A stretch of DNA of 8,025 bases from Pseudomonadota bacterium (GTDB lineage: Bacteria > Pseudomonadota > Alphaproteobacteria > UBA8366 > JADFVY01). This document shows positions 1 through 7,183 of the stretch, piece by piece (within the stretch, counting starts at the first letter, position 1; the number at the start of each line of letters is the position of its first letter). The notes under the pieces were generated by a model. The model had not been told where the DNA came from, made no database searches, and saw only the letters and a list, made by a program, of their open reading frames with translations. The position numbers and the translations under genes are program-made. The DNA is taken from positions 1-8,025 of the forward strand of contig JADFVY010000478.1 in NCBI GenBank assembly GCA_015222795.1, written 5' to 3'.

Positions 1-819
1 TCCGAAATCCTCAATGCCGCCCAGGTGAAGGCCGAGGCGCCGGTCCTGAACGTCTCCCCCGACTCGCGCTATCCCATCATCGGCACGTCGATGCAGCGGC
101 GCGCCGGCACCGCACGCCACGACGCGGGGGCCTGGGGCTATGCCCGCGCCGCCGACCAGCGCGGCGTCGACATCATCCAGAACTGCGAAGTCACCGGCTT
201 CATCATCAACAACGGCCAGGTCGAGGGCGTCGAGACCACGCGCGGGCCCATCAAGGCCAAGCGCGTCGGTGTCGCGGTCGCCGGCAATTCATCGGTGCTG
301 GCCGACATGGCGGGCTTCCGCATGCCGGTGGAGAGCAACCCGCTGCAGGCGCTGGTGTCCGACCCGATCAAGCCGGTGCTGGATTGCGTGATCATGTCCA
401 GCGCGGTGCATGTCTATGTCAGCCAGTCCGACAAGGGCGAGTTTGTGATCGGCGCCGGATCGGACCTGCATGTGTCCTACTCCCAGCGCGGCAGCTTCGA
501 CATTATCGAGGGCATCATGGGGGCGCTGTGCGAACTGGTGCCCATGGTCTCGCGTATGAAGGTGATGCGCCAGTGGGGCGGCGTCGTCGATGTAACGCCC
601 GACCGCAGTCCGATCGTCGGCAAAACGCCGGTGGAAGGGCTGTTCATAAATTGCGGCTGGGGCACCGGCGGGTTCAAGGGAACGCCGGGATCTGGACACG
701 CCTTCGCCGCGATGCTGGCGGCCGGCGAGCCCAACGACATGGCCGGCCCGTTCTCGCTGGACCGGTTCCGCACCGGTTTCCTGATCGACGAAGCCGGCGC
801 CGCCGCCGTCGCGCATTAA
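1..819 (+). CDS. soxB: Sarcosine oxidase beta subunit, C-terminal part (5' end outside window)
   Basis: This is the flavoprotein subunit of heterotetrameric sarcosine oxidase, which oxidises the N-methyl group of sarcosine in the cytoplasm. The reading frame is open from base 1 to the TAA at 817-819, giving 272 codons. The family is about 410-420 residues, so roughly the first 140, including the FAD GxGxxG motif, lie upstream of the window. The stretch TARHDAGAWGYARAA (codons 37-51) matches the family's covalent FMN site, and the histidine codon at 118-120 is the expected flavin attachment residue. The C-terminal motif NCGWGTGGFKGTPGSG is typical of this subunit and of the DAO/MSOX-like fold. 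soxD follows after 43 bases in the same direction, consistent with one operon. The true start cannot be seen; a GTG at 25 is internal and not a start. Confidence 0.95.
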   Translation, partial: SEILNAAQVKAEAPVLNVSPDSRYPIIGTSMQRRAGTARHDAGAWGYARAADQRGVDIIQNCEVTGFIINNGQVEGVETTRGPIKAKRVGVAVAGNSSVLADMAGFRMPVESNPLQALVSDPIKPVLDCVIMSSAVHVYVSQSDKGEFVIGAGSDLHVSYSQRGSFDIIEGIMGALCELVPMVSRMKVMRQWGGVVDVTPDRSPIVGKTPVEGLFINCGWGTGGFKGTPGSGHAFAAMLAAGEPNDMAGPFSLDRFRTGFLIDEAGAAAVAH

Positions 820-844
820 GAGCCAGGCTCTAAGAGCCAGGCTC
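817..844 (+). repeat. Perfect 14-bp tandem duplication forming a hairpin at the soxB stop
   Basis: TAAGAGCCAGGCTC occurs twice back to back (817-830 and 831-844), and the first copy begins with the soxB stop codon. Each unit contains the near-palindrome GAGCCAGGCTC. The two units can therefore pair as an 11-bp stem (820-830 with 834-844) with one central A-A mismatch and a TAA loop, or as two small hairpins. No T-run follows, so it does not look like an intrinsic terminator. It sits inside the sox operon mRNA just before the soxD ribosome binding site (AGGGGGAG, 847-854). A role in mRNA stability or soxB/soxD expression ratio is inference. Confidence 0.8.
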
Positions 845-862
845 AAAGGGGGAGACAAGCTT

Positions 863-1144
863 ATGTTCCTGATCGATTGTCCTTATTGCGGGCTGCGGCA
901 GCAGACGGAATTCCACTGCCATGGCGAGGCCCATATCGCGCGGCCGGAAGATCCCGATGCGATTTCCGACGTTGAATGGGCGGATTATCTGTTCAACCGG
1001 TCCAACACGAGGGGCGTGTTCCGCGAGCGCTGGGTTCATAACCATGGCTGCCGCAAGTGGTTCAACGTGGCGCGCGACACGGTCAGCGACCGGATTCTCG
1101 CGGTCTATCGCATGGGCGAAAAACCCCCGAAGGTGACGAAATGA
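863..1144 (+). CDS. soxD: Sarcosine oxidase delta subunit
   Basis: This is the small zinc-binding subunit of heterotetrameric sarcosine oxidase, 93 residues, the usual size. It has a structural role at the interface with the alpha subunit. The four expected zinc ligands are visible: Cys6 and Cys9 in MFLIDCPYCG, and His59 and Cys63 in VHNHGCRKWFNVARDT. The conserved middle segment (WADYLFNRSNTRGVFRERW) also fits the family. The ATG at 863 is supported by a strong Shine-Dalgarno sequence, AGGGGGAG at 847-854, eight bases upstream. Its TGA stop overlaps the soxA ATG (ATGA, 1141-1144), indicating translational coupling. Nothing is unusual in the protein. Confidence 0.96.
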   Translation: MFLIDCPYCGLRQQTEFHCHGEAHIARPEDPDAISDVEWADYLFNRSNTRGVFRERWVHNHGCRKWFNVARDTVSDRILAVYRMGEKPPKVTK

Positions 1145-4100
1145 CCCAGAAGTTCCGCCTGCCCGAGGGTGGCCGCATCAATCGCGACCGGCCGGCGCGA
1201 TTCCAGTTCGATGGAGTCACCTATCACGGATACGAGGGCGATACGCTGGCCTCGGCCCTGCTGGCCAACGGTGTGCATCTGATGGGCCGCAGCTTCAAAT
1301 ATCACCGCCCGCGCGGCGTTCTGTCGGCCGGCGCGGAAGAGCCCAGCGCGCTGGTGCAACTGCGCGAGGGGGCGCGGACCGAGCCCAACATGCGGGCCAC
1401 GATGGTGGAGCTGTTCGACGGGCTGAAGGCGGAAAGCCAGAACCGCTGGCCGTCGCTTTCCTTCGATATCTGGTCGGTTAACAACCTGTTCTCGCGGTTC
1501 CTGCCCTCGGGCTTCTATTACAAGACCTTCATGTGGCCGGCGAGCCTGTGGATGAGCTACGAGAGATTCATCCGCAACGCCGCCGGGCTGGGCAAGGGAC
1601 CCGAGGGCAAGGACCCCGACCGCTACGAACAACGCCATCAATGGTGTGACGTGCTGGTGGCCGGCGGCGGACCGGCCGGGCTGATGGCCGCCCTGACGGC
1701 CGGCCGCGCGGGGGCGCGGGTAATCCTGGCCGAGGATCAATCGGAAATGGGCGGGTCGCTGCTGTCCGACACGGTTGAGATCGACGGCAAGCCCGCCGCC
1801 GACTGGCTCGCCGGGATCATGGATGAATTGAACGCCATGGAGGAGGTGACGATCCTGCCGCGCACCACGGTGTCAGGTTATTACGACTATAATTTTCTGA
1901 CGCTGCTGGAACGGATCACCGATCATCTGGGCGCCGAGCCGGACGGCAAGACCCCGCGCCAGCGTTTCTGGCAGGTGCGCGCGAAACAGGTCGTGCTGGC
2001 GACCGGCGCAATCGAACGGCCACTGACCTTCCTGAACAATGACCGGCCCGGCGTCATGCTGGCCGGCGCCGCGCGTACCTACGTCAATCGCCACGCCGCG
2101 CTTCCGGGCCGCAAGGCGGTGATTTTCACCAACAACGACAGCGCGTACAATACGGCGATCGATTTGCAACGCGCCGGCGCCTCGGCCATCGTGGTGGACG
2201 TCCGCAAGGCGCCACGTGGCGCGCTGGTGGAGGCCGCGCGGGCCGCCGGTATCGAGATCAGGGACGGCCAGGCCATTGTCAAGGTCAATGGCGGCAAGCG
2301 GGTCACCGGCGTGGTAGTCCGCGCACTCAGCGAGGACGGCAAGACCGTCTCCGGCGGATCGCGCTCGATTCGATGCGACCTGGTCGCCATGTCCGGCGGC
2401 TGGAACCCCACCGTTCACCTGTTCAGCCAGTCGCGCGGCAAGCTGCGCTTCGATGACAGGCTGTCCGCCTTCGTGCCCGACAAGTCCTTCGCCGACGGGC
2501 GTTCGGCCGGGGCCTGCAACGGTTCCATGAAACTGATCGACTGCCTGACCGAGGGTCGGACGGCCGGGTTGGCGGCGGCGCGCGACGCCGGGTTCGAGAC
2601 AAAGAAAACGCCCGCCACCCCGAAAGTGGACGAGGCGGACGAGGGCGGGCTCATGCCGGTCTGGGTCGTGCCGTCGGGCAAGCGGCTGGGCCAGGGCGGC
2701 AAGCATTTCATCGACTTCCAGAACGACGTGACGGCGGCCGACGTTCATCTGGCTCACCGCGAGGGATATGTCTCGGTCGAGCATCTGAAGCGCTACACCA
2801 CGATGGGCATGGGCACCGACCAGGGCAAGACCTCGAACGTCAACGCGCTGGCCATCATGGCGGGCCTGCAGGGCGTCTCGATCCCCGAGGCCGGCACCAC
2901 AACCTTCCGGCCGCCCTATACGCCAACCAGCTTCGGCGCCATCGCCGGGCGCAATGTCGGCGAATTCATGGACCCGGCGCGCCTTACCGCCATGCATGAC
3001 TGGCATGTTGAGCAGGGCGCGGCATTCGAGGATGTGGGCCAGTGGAAACGTCCCTGGTATTATCCAATCAACGGCGAGAACATGCATGACGCGGTGAATC
3101 GCGAGGTTCTGGCGGCGCGAAGCGCGGTGACCATGCTGGACGCTTCGACCCTGGGCAAAATCGATATCCAGGGGCCGGACGCCGCCGAGTTCCTGAACCG
3201 CATTTACACCAACGCATGGCTCAAATTGCCGGTGGGAAGCTGCCGCTACGGGCTGATGCTGCAGGAGGATGGCATGGTCTTCGACGATGGCGTCACCACG
3301 CGGCTGGGCGAAAACCGCTTTCTGATGACCACCACCACCGGCGGCGCGGCCAATGTGCTGACCTGGCTGGAAGAATGGCTGCAGACCGAATGGCCGGAAC
3401 TGAAGGTCTATTGCACCTCGGTGACCGAACAGTGGTCGACGATTTCGGTCAGCGGCCCCTACGCGCGCCATGTGGTCGGTTCGCTGACCGATTACGACAA
3501 GCTGGGGCCCAGGGACCTGCCCTTCATGACCATGGCCGAGATGGACGTCGCCGGCATGCCGGCGCGGGTCTACCGCATCAGCTTCACCGGCGAGCTGGCC
3601 TTCGAGGTCAATGTGCCGCGCCGCTACGGCCTGGCCCTGTGGCGGGCGATCTGGGAGGCCGGGCGGAAATACGGCATCACGCCCTATGGCACCGAGGCGA
3701 TGCATGTGCTGCGCGCCGAAAAGGGCTTCATCATCGTCGGCCAGGAAACCGATGGCACGGTGACGCCGATGGATATGGGCATGGACTGGATCGTGTCGAA
3801 GAAGAAGGGCGATTTCATCGGCCGGCGCTCCTTCGCCCGCGAGGACACCACGCGCGACGACCGCAAACAGCTCGTCGGTTTGTTCACCGAGGACGAGCCG
3901 CATCATGTGCTGATCGAGGGCCAGCAACTGGTCGAGCAGGTAATGCCCGCACCGCCGATGAAAATGGTCGGCCATGTGACCTCGGCCTATTTCAGCCCCA
4001 ATGTGGGCCGCTCGATCGCGCTGGCGGTGGTAAAGGGCGGCCGCGAGCGAATGGGCGAGACGCTGTATGCGCCACGCCTGGACGGCGGCAAGCCGGTGAA

Positions 4101-4158
4101 GGTGACGATCACCGACCCGGTGTTCTTCGACAAGGAAGGAGTACGGGCCCGTGGCTGA
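1141..4158 (+). CDS. soxA: Sarcosine oxidase alpha subunit
   Basis: This is the large subunit of heterotetrameric sarcosine oxidase (1005 residues, close to the family's usual size). It binds NAD+ and provides the tetrahydrofolate site where the methyl group leaves as 5,10-methylene-THF. Visible modules are an N-terminal ferredoxin-like segment (about residues 1-90, with KYHRPRGVLSAGAEEPSALV), and a dinucleotide-binding region with GGGPAG at 175-180. Next come ATGAIERP at 288-294 and IFTNNDSAYNTAIDL. A C-terminal aminomethyltransferase-like (GCV_T) folate domain starts near residue 618 (MHDWHVEQGAAFEDVGQW) and includes the FTGELAFEVNVP motif. The ATG at 1141 is chosen because it overlaps the soxD stop, has AAGGTG at 1130-1135 five bases upstream, and begins the conserved MTQKFRLPEGG. 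The frame is open 28 codons further up, but that extension lies within soxD. Confidence 0.96.
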   Translation: MTQKFRLPEGGRINRDRPARFQFDGVTYHGYEGDTLASALLANGVHLMGRSFKYHRPRGVLSAGAEEPSALVQLREGARTEPNMRATMVELFDGLKAESQNRWPSLSFDIWSVNNLFSRFLPSGFYYKTFMWPASLWMSYERFIRNAAGLGKGPEGKDPDRYEQRHQWCDVLVAGGGPAGLMAALTAGRAGARVILAEDQSEMGGSLLSDTVEIDGKPAADWLAGIMDELNAMEEVTILPRTTVSGYYDYNFLTLLERITDHLGAEPDGKTPRQRFWQVRAKQVVLATGAIERPLTFLNNDRPGVMLAGAARTYVNRHAALPGRKAVIFTNNDSAYNTAIDLQRAGASAIVVDVRKAPRGALVEAARAAGIEIRDGQAIVKVNGGKRVTGVVVRALSEDGKTVSGGSRSIRCDLVAMSGGWNPTVHLFSQSRGKLRFDDRLSAFVPDKSFADGRSAGACNGSMKLIDCLTEGRTAGLAAARDAGFETKKTPATPKVDEADEGGLMPVWVVPSGKRLGQGGKHFIDFQNDVTAADVHLAHREGYVSVEHLKRYTTMGMGTDQGKTSNVNALAIMAGLQGVSIPEAGTTTFRPPYTPTSFGAIAGRNVGEFMDPARLTAMHDWHVEQGAAFEDVGQWKRPWYYPINGENMHDAVNREVLAARSAVTMLDASTLGKIDIQGPDAAEFLNRIYTNAWLKLPVGSCRYGLMLQEDGMVFDDGVTTRLGENRFLMTTTTGGAANVLTWLEEWLQTEWPELKVYCTSVTEQWSTISVSGPYARHVVGSLTDYDKLGPRDLPFMTMAEMDVAGMPARVYRISFTGELAFEVNVPRRYGLALWRAIWEAGRKYGITPYGTEAMHVLRAEKGFIIVGQETDGTVTPMDMGMDWIVSKKKGDFIGRRSFAREDTTRDDRKQLVGLFTEDEPHHVLIEGQQLVEQVMPAPPMKMVGHVTSAYFSPNVGRSIALAVVKGGRERMGETLYAPRLDGGKPVKVTITDPVFFDKEGVRARG
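4132..4140 (+). promoter_or_regulatory. Ribosome binding site for soxG, supporting a GTG start
   Basis: AAGGAAGGA lies ten bases before the GTG at 4151, inside the 3' end of soxA. It supports this GTG rather than the in-frame ATG at 4172, which has no comparable site at normal spacing. Confidence 0.6.
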
Positions 4159-4723
4159 CGCACCAACCGAAATGAGCCCGCTGGACGGCCGCGCGGGAAG
4201 CCGCGCCGACACCGCCATCATTGTCGAGCACCCGCATCTGGGCAAGATCAACCTGCGTGGCGATGCCGGCGATCAGGCCTTCATGGACGCGGTGGCCGGC
4301 GCCGTGGGCGCGGCCCCGCCGGTCGAGGCCAACACGGTGGCCACCGCGGGCAAGAACAGCATCCTGTGGCTGGGCCCCGACGAATGGCTGGTGGTCACGC
4401 CCGAGGGCAGGCAGGGCGAGGCGGAAGCGGCGCTGCGCACGGCGCTAGAGGGCCGGCATGCCTCCATCGTGGACGGCACGGACGCCCGCACGACAATCCG
4501 CCTGCACGGCGCCCACGCCCGCGACGTGCTGATGAAGGGCTGCCCGCTGGATCTGCACCCCCGGGCCTTCGGGCCGGGCCAGTGCGCGCAGTCGATCCTC
4601 GTCAAGGCCGACGTGCTGATCCACCAACTGGACGATGCGCCGACCTACGACATCTACGTGTTGTGCAGCTTCTCGCGTTACCTGTGGGACTGGCTGGCCG
4701 ACGCGGCAACGGAATTCACCTGA
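4151..4723 (+). CDS. soxG: Sarcosine oxidase gamma subunit
   Basis: This is the small folate-fold subunit of heterotetrameric sarcosine oxidase, 190 residues, a normal size. Family knowledge places it in contact with the alpha and beta subunits; it lacks its own catalytic residues. Recognisable segments are LGPDEWLVV (about residues 74-82), DGTDARTTIRLHGAHARDVL, the KGCPLDLHPRAFGPGQCAQS stretch, and the C-terminal SFSRYLWDWL. The GTG start at 4151 overlaps the end of soxA by 8 bases and has AAGGAAGGA upstream; an ATG at 4172 is the alternative and would remove seven residues. It is the last sox gene in the window, and its 3' end overlaps the convergent murI gene by 8 bases. Confidence 0.93.
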   Translation: MADAPTEMSPLDGRAGSRADTAIIVEHPHLGKINLRGDAGDQAFMDAVAGAVGAAPPVEANTVATAGKNSILWLGPDEWLVVTPEGRQGEAEAALRTALEGRHASIVDGTDARTTIRLHGAHARDVLMKGCPLDLHPRAFGPGQCAQSILVKADVLIHQLDDAPTYDIYVLCSFSRYLWDWLADAATEFT

Positions 4724-5561
4724 AGGCGCGGAACGCAGCGGCAGCGCCATAGAAGCGGGACGCCACCCTGGCGACATGCGACGGGTCGCCGGTGGTCAGG
4801 AATTCAAGCCGGCCGGGCTCCTTCGGATCAGCCGGGAATTCCGGGTGGCGGGCAAGATAATCCGCCAGGCTAGCGGCGACCAGGTCGGGCTGGTGCAGTA
4901 GCGCCGCGCCGGGGGGCAGCGCGTCGCGGAAGGCTTTCGGCGCCAGACCGTAATGGGTGCAGCCCAGCACCGCGACATCGGGCAGCACGCCCTGCATGCC
5001 GGCCAGCAATTCACCCACGAACCCGTTGACCAACCCGTCCAGTTCATCGGCCGGCGCGCCGGCCTCGATGGCGTCGACCAGGCCGGGGCAGGCCTGCTGG
5101 ATGATCAGCACGTCAGGCGCGCGTTTCAGGATCTCGCCGACATAGGCGCGGCTTTCCACCGTGCGCCGGGTGGCGAAGACGGCGACCGTTTCCGATGGCG
5201 CACCCTCGCCGGTATGGGGTTCCTCCACATGCCAGGGCTGGCGCACGATGGCCTCGACCACCGGCACCAGCACGCCGAGCACGCGGCGGCCAGGCCAGGC
5301 GTCGGCCAGCCAGGTTCGCTGCAAACGCCGCAGGGCGATTGCCGCGGCGGTGTTGCAGGCCAGGATCACCAGCCGGCAATCCAGCCGGAACAGCCGTTCG
5401 ATATTCTCGAGGGTGAGATTATAGACATCCTCGGCGTCACGCTCGCCATATGGCGCGTTTGCGTGATCGCCGAGATAGACGAAGCCGCGCGCGGGCATCC
5501 GCGCCGCCAGCGCCCGCAGCACCGTCAACCCGCCATGCCCGGAATCGAAGACGCCAATCAT
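4716..5561 (-). CDS. murI: Glutamate racemase
   Basis: This cofactor-independent enzyme interconverts L- and D-glutamate, supplying D-glutamate for peptidoglycan precursors in the cytoplasm. The 281-residue protein has the family signature throughout: GVFDSGHGGLTVL (Asp6, Ser7), GDHANAPYGERD (31-42), ILACNTAAA with catalytic Cys69, QACPGLVDAIE (156-166), and VLGCTHYGL with the second catalytic Cys201 and His203. The ATG at 5559-5561 places the FDSGxGG motif five residues in, as is usual. An in-frame GTG at 5589-5591 would add ten residues, but these are encoded partly by the upstream repeat. Neither start has a clear Shine-Dalgarno sequence. Its stop lies inside the end of soxG. It is unrelated to sarcosine metabolism and probably independently expressed; its promoter must lie in or near the repeat-filled gap upstream. 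Confidence 0.95.
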   Translation of the reverse strand: MIGVFDSGHGGLTVLRALAARMPARGFVYLGDHANAPYGERDAEDVYNLTLENIERLFRLDCRLVILACNTAAAIALRRLQRTWLADAWPGRRVLGVLVPVVEAIVRQPWHVEEPHTGEGAPSETVAVFATRRTVESRAYVGEILKRAPDVLIIQQACPGLVDAIEAGAPADELDGLVNGFVGELLAGMQGVLPDVAVLGCTHYGLAPKAFRDALPPGAALLHQPDLVAASLADYLARHPEFPADPKEPGRLEFLTTGDPSHVARVASRFYGAAAAFRAFR

Positions 5562-5583
5562 GATGCGGCCGCCAAGGGGAAGG

Positions 5584-5808
5584 TGGACCACAGAGATACA
5601 GAGGCGCAGAGGGACGTCAACAACGGCGCGACCTCGTCCTTCGAGACGGCGCTTCGCGCCTCCTCAGGATGAGGCTTCAATATTTGTGCCCTCATCCTGA
5701 GGAGCCCCGCGGGGGCGTCTCGAAGGACGAGGTCGCGCCGCTGCCTGTGCAGGAAGGAAAGCCACGGTACGCCGAGCCATCTCTGTGTCTCTGTGTATCC
5801 GTGGTCCA
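5584..5808. repeat. Composite nested inverted-repeat element between speE and murI
   Basis: Nearly the whole 263-bp gap between speE and murI is repeat. The outer ends are inverted: TGGACCAC at 5584-5591 and GTGGTCCA at 5801-5808. Inside each lie related imperfect CACAGAGATACAGAGG-like runs (left to 5612, right from 5780). The core is a second, much better inverted repeat (5624-5740). I see no target-site duplication and no real coding sequence. Repeats resembling both components are scattered through many bacterial genomes, so this may be two independent elements, one inserted in the other, or one non-autonomous MITE-like unit. The left end stops about 22 bases before the murI ATG, so it likely forms part of the murI leader. 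Confidence 0.75.
5624..5740. repeat. Long hairpin core: two inverted copies of a 43-bp palindromic repeat
   Basis: Copy one is 5632-5674 and copy two is 5690-5732, in opposite orientations. After reverse-complementing copy one, the first 15 bases (CCTCATCCTGAGGAG) and last 16 bases (GTCTCGAAGGACGAGG) are identical to copy two, while the middle 12 bases differ. The match extends 8 bases outward on each side (CGGCGCGA at 5624-5631 with TCGCGCCG at 5733-5740), giving 51-base arms around a 15-base AT-rich spacer (5675-5689). Each copy is itself partly palindromic. This sequence type is a common dispersed palindrome in alphaproteobacteria (from general knowledge). It is not followed by a T-run in the speE direction, so it is not a classical terminator. 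It could still block 3' exonucleases on speDE mRNA. Confidence 0.85.
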
Positions 5809-5824
5809 TAATTCCGTCAGCCGG

Positions 5825-6673
5825 TTATTCGATCATGTCCTGGATATAGGGCGGCAGGGCGAAGGCGGCCTTGTGGACCGCCGGGGTATAGTAGCGGGTT
5901 TTGAAGCCCGCCGCCGCAAAACGTTCGGCCAGCGTCTCTTCCGAAACCTGGCGCAGGCTCGCGTCGTCCGTGCCCCAGCCGAAAGCCATGGGGCCGCCGA
6001 CATAGGTCGGCACGGTGGCCAGGTAACAGGTCGGGTCGCGGAACAGCTTGCGGAAGGCCGCCAGCGTGGCGGTCAGCTCGTCGCCCTGCAGAAACGGCAC
6101 GCCGTTCTGGGTGGCGACGACCCCGCCCTCGTTGAGGCAGCGCTTGACGTTACCATAGAACGCCTCGGTGAACAGAACCTCCGCCGGGCCGATGGGGTCG
6201 GTGGAATCGATGATCGCGACGTCGAAGCGCTCATCCGTCCCGGCCACGAACTTCGCGCCGTCGGCGATAACCAGGTTCAGCCTGGGATCGTCGAAGGCTT
6301 GCCGGCAGATGTTCGGCAGATACTGTTTGCTGAATTCCACCACGCCGGCGTCGATCTCGACCATGGTGACATGCTCGACCGATTCATGCTTCAGCACTTC
6401 CTCGGCCATGCCGCCGTCGCCGCCGCCGATAATCAGCACGCGTTTCGCCTTGCCATGGGCCAGGATCGGCAGATGCGCCATCATCTCGTGATAGATGAAT
6501 TCGTCCGATTCAGTGGTCTGCACGACGCTGTCCAGCGTCAGCACACGGCCGAAGGCCTTGCTCTCGAACAATTGCAGGCGTTGATGCTCGGTCTTGCTGT
6601 CGAACAGCAGATTGTCGATCCGAATTTTGATGCGAAGGCCGTCATGGAGGGTTTCCTCCGACCACTCTTCCAT
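5825..6673 (-). CDS. speE: Spermidine synthase (polyamine aminopropyltransferase)
   Basis: This cytoplasmic enzyme transfers the aminopropyl group of decarboxylated SAM to putrescine, giving spermidine and methylthioadenosine. The protein has 282 residues, a typical bacterial length. Key motifs in order are ESDEFIYHEMMAHLP (Tyr61, His62), the cofactor-binding loop IIGGGDGGMAEEVLKH (GGGDGG at 83-88), VEIDAGVVEFS (Glu107, Asp109), VIADGAKFV, the catalytic-loop IIDSTDPIGPAE (Asp156, Asp159), and VPTYVGGPMAFGW near 221-233. These match the E. coli-type family. The ATG at 6671-6673 overlaps the speD TGA by one base (TGATG) and has GAGG four bases upstream, so translation is coupled to speD. The TAA stop is followed within 20 bases by the large inverted-repeat element. 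Substrate choice between putrescine and other diamines cannot be settled from sequence alone. Confidence 0.95.
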   Translation of the reverse strand: MEEWSEETLHDGLRIKIRIDNLLFDSKTEHQRLQLFESKAFGRVLTLDSVVQTTESDEFIYHEMMAHLPILAHGKAKRVLIIGGGDGGMAEEVLKHESVEHVTMVEIDAGVVEFSKQYLPNICRQAFDDPRLNLVIADGAKFVAGTDERFDVAIIDSTDPIGPAEVLFTEAFYGNVKRCLNEGGVVATQNGVPFLQGDELTATLAAFRKLFRDPTCYLATVPTYVGGPMAFGWGTDDASLRQVSEETLAERFAAAGFKTRYYTPAVHKAAFALPPYIQDMIE

Positions 6674-7170
6674 CAGTCCTCACCCCGGAGATGTTCGGTA
6701 ACCTTTACCCGGCTGGGCCCGAAGGCGGCCTTCAGCACATCGATTGCCTTATGCGGCTGCGCGTCGCCGCACATGAAGACGTCGAACGCCGCATAGCCGC
6801 ATTCCGGCCAGCTATGTACGCTGATATGCGATTCCGCCAGCACGGCCACGCCCGATACGCCGCTGTTGGGTGTAAAATGATGCAGGTGGATATGCAGCAA
6901 GGTCGCGCCCGCGGCCTCCACGCAATCGCGCATCGCCCGGTCCATGCGATCGATATCGTCGATGCCTTCGCAGCCCCAGAGGTCGATGATCAGATGCGTG
7001 CCGGCAAAGCGCACACCATCCCGCTCGATAAAGAAGTCCTTATCGTTTTCAAATGAGTCACGATCGGCATGCAGCGGAATCACGCTGCGGGTAACATCGT
7101 CCGCGTGGGTGGTGCCTGGATCGCGACCCAGGTCCGTCCCCAGTTGGTCGAGTGCGGTATAATCAGACAA
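6673..7170 (-). CDS. speD: S-adenosylmethionine decarboxylase proenzyme
   Basis: This pyruvoyl enzyme decarboxylates SAM to supply the aminopropyl donor for SpeE. It is made as a proenzyme that cleaves itself between Glu and Ser in AESHISVHSWPEC. Numbered from the TTG at 7170, the pyruvoyl-forming serine is Ser114, followed by His119 and Cys134 (DVFMCG). The spacing matches Ser63/His68/Cys83 of the Thermotoga enzyme. GTHLIIDLWGCEG marks the start of the core fold. About 55 residues precede it, an extension absent from the short Bacillus and Thermotoga enzymes. No ATG is available: the frame offers TTG at 7185 or 7170. I choose 7170 because GGGAG lies eight bases upstream; choosing 7185 would add five residues. 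The stop overlaps the speE start. Confidence 0.92.
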   Translation of the reverse strand: MSDYTALDQLGTDLGRDPGTTHADDVTRSVIPLHADRDSFENDKDFFIERDGVRFAGTHLIIDLWGCEGIDDIDRMDRAMRDCVEAAGATLLHIHLHHFTPNSGVSGVAVLAESHISVHSWPECGYAAFDVFMCGDAQPHKAIDVLKAAFGPSRVKVTEHLRGED

Positions 7171-7178
7171 TGTCCGTA

Positions 7179-7183
7179 CTCCC
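7179..7183 (-). promoter_or_regulatory. Shine-Dalgarno site deciding the TTG start of speD
   Basis: On the minus strand GGGAG is followed by eight bases and then TTG at 7170-7168. It overlaps the alternative upstream TTG at 7185-7183, which lacks a good site of its own. This favours the inner TTG. Confidence 0.55.

Noticed and set aside
1057..1140. Upstream extension of the soxA frame by 28 codons
   Set aside because: It lies inside soxD, and its composition is that of an out-of-frame read of that gene. The ATG at 1141 has a ribosome site and the conserved N terminus.
1873..4251. A 792-codon open frame antisense to soxA and the start of soxG
   Set aside because: High GC makes long antisense frames common. 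Its translation is rich in His, Arg, Gly and Ala with no domain, while the opposite strand is a clear full-length soxA.
5624..5740. Large hairpin as an intrinsic terminator for speDE
   Set aside because: No T-run follows on the minus strand, and the stem is far longer than usual for a terminator. It is better described as a repeat, possibly with a stabilising effect.
5558..5809. Minus-strand 83-codon frame across the repeat element
   Set aside because: Its translation (HPEEARSAVSKDE, LCASVSLWST) is the kind of product obtained by reading the dispersed repeats, and it runs over the murI start. It is a spurious frame.
5669..6796. Plus-strand 375-codon frame opposite speE
   Set aside because: It starts in the repeat and runs antisense to speE, which has every family motif. 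No recognisable domain is present on this strand.
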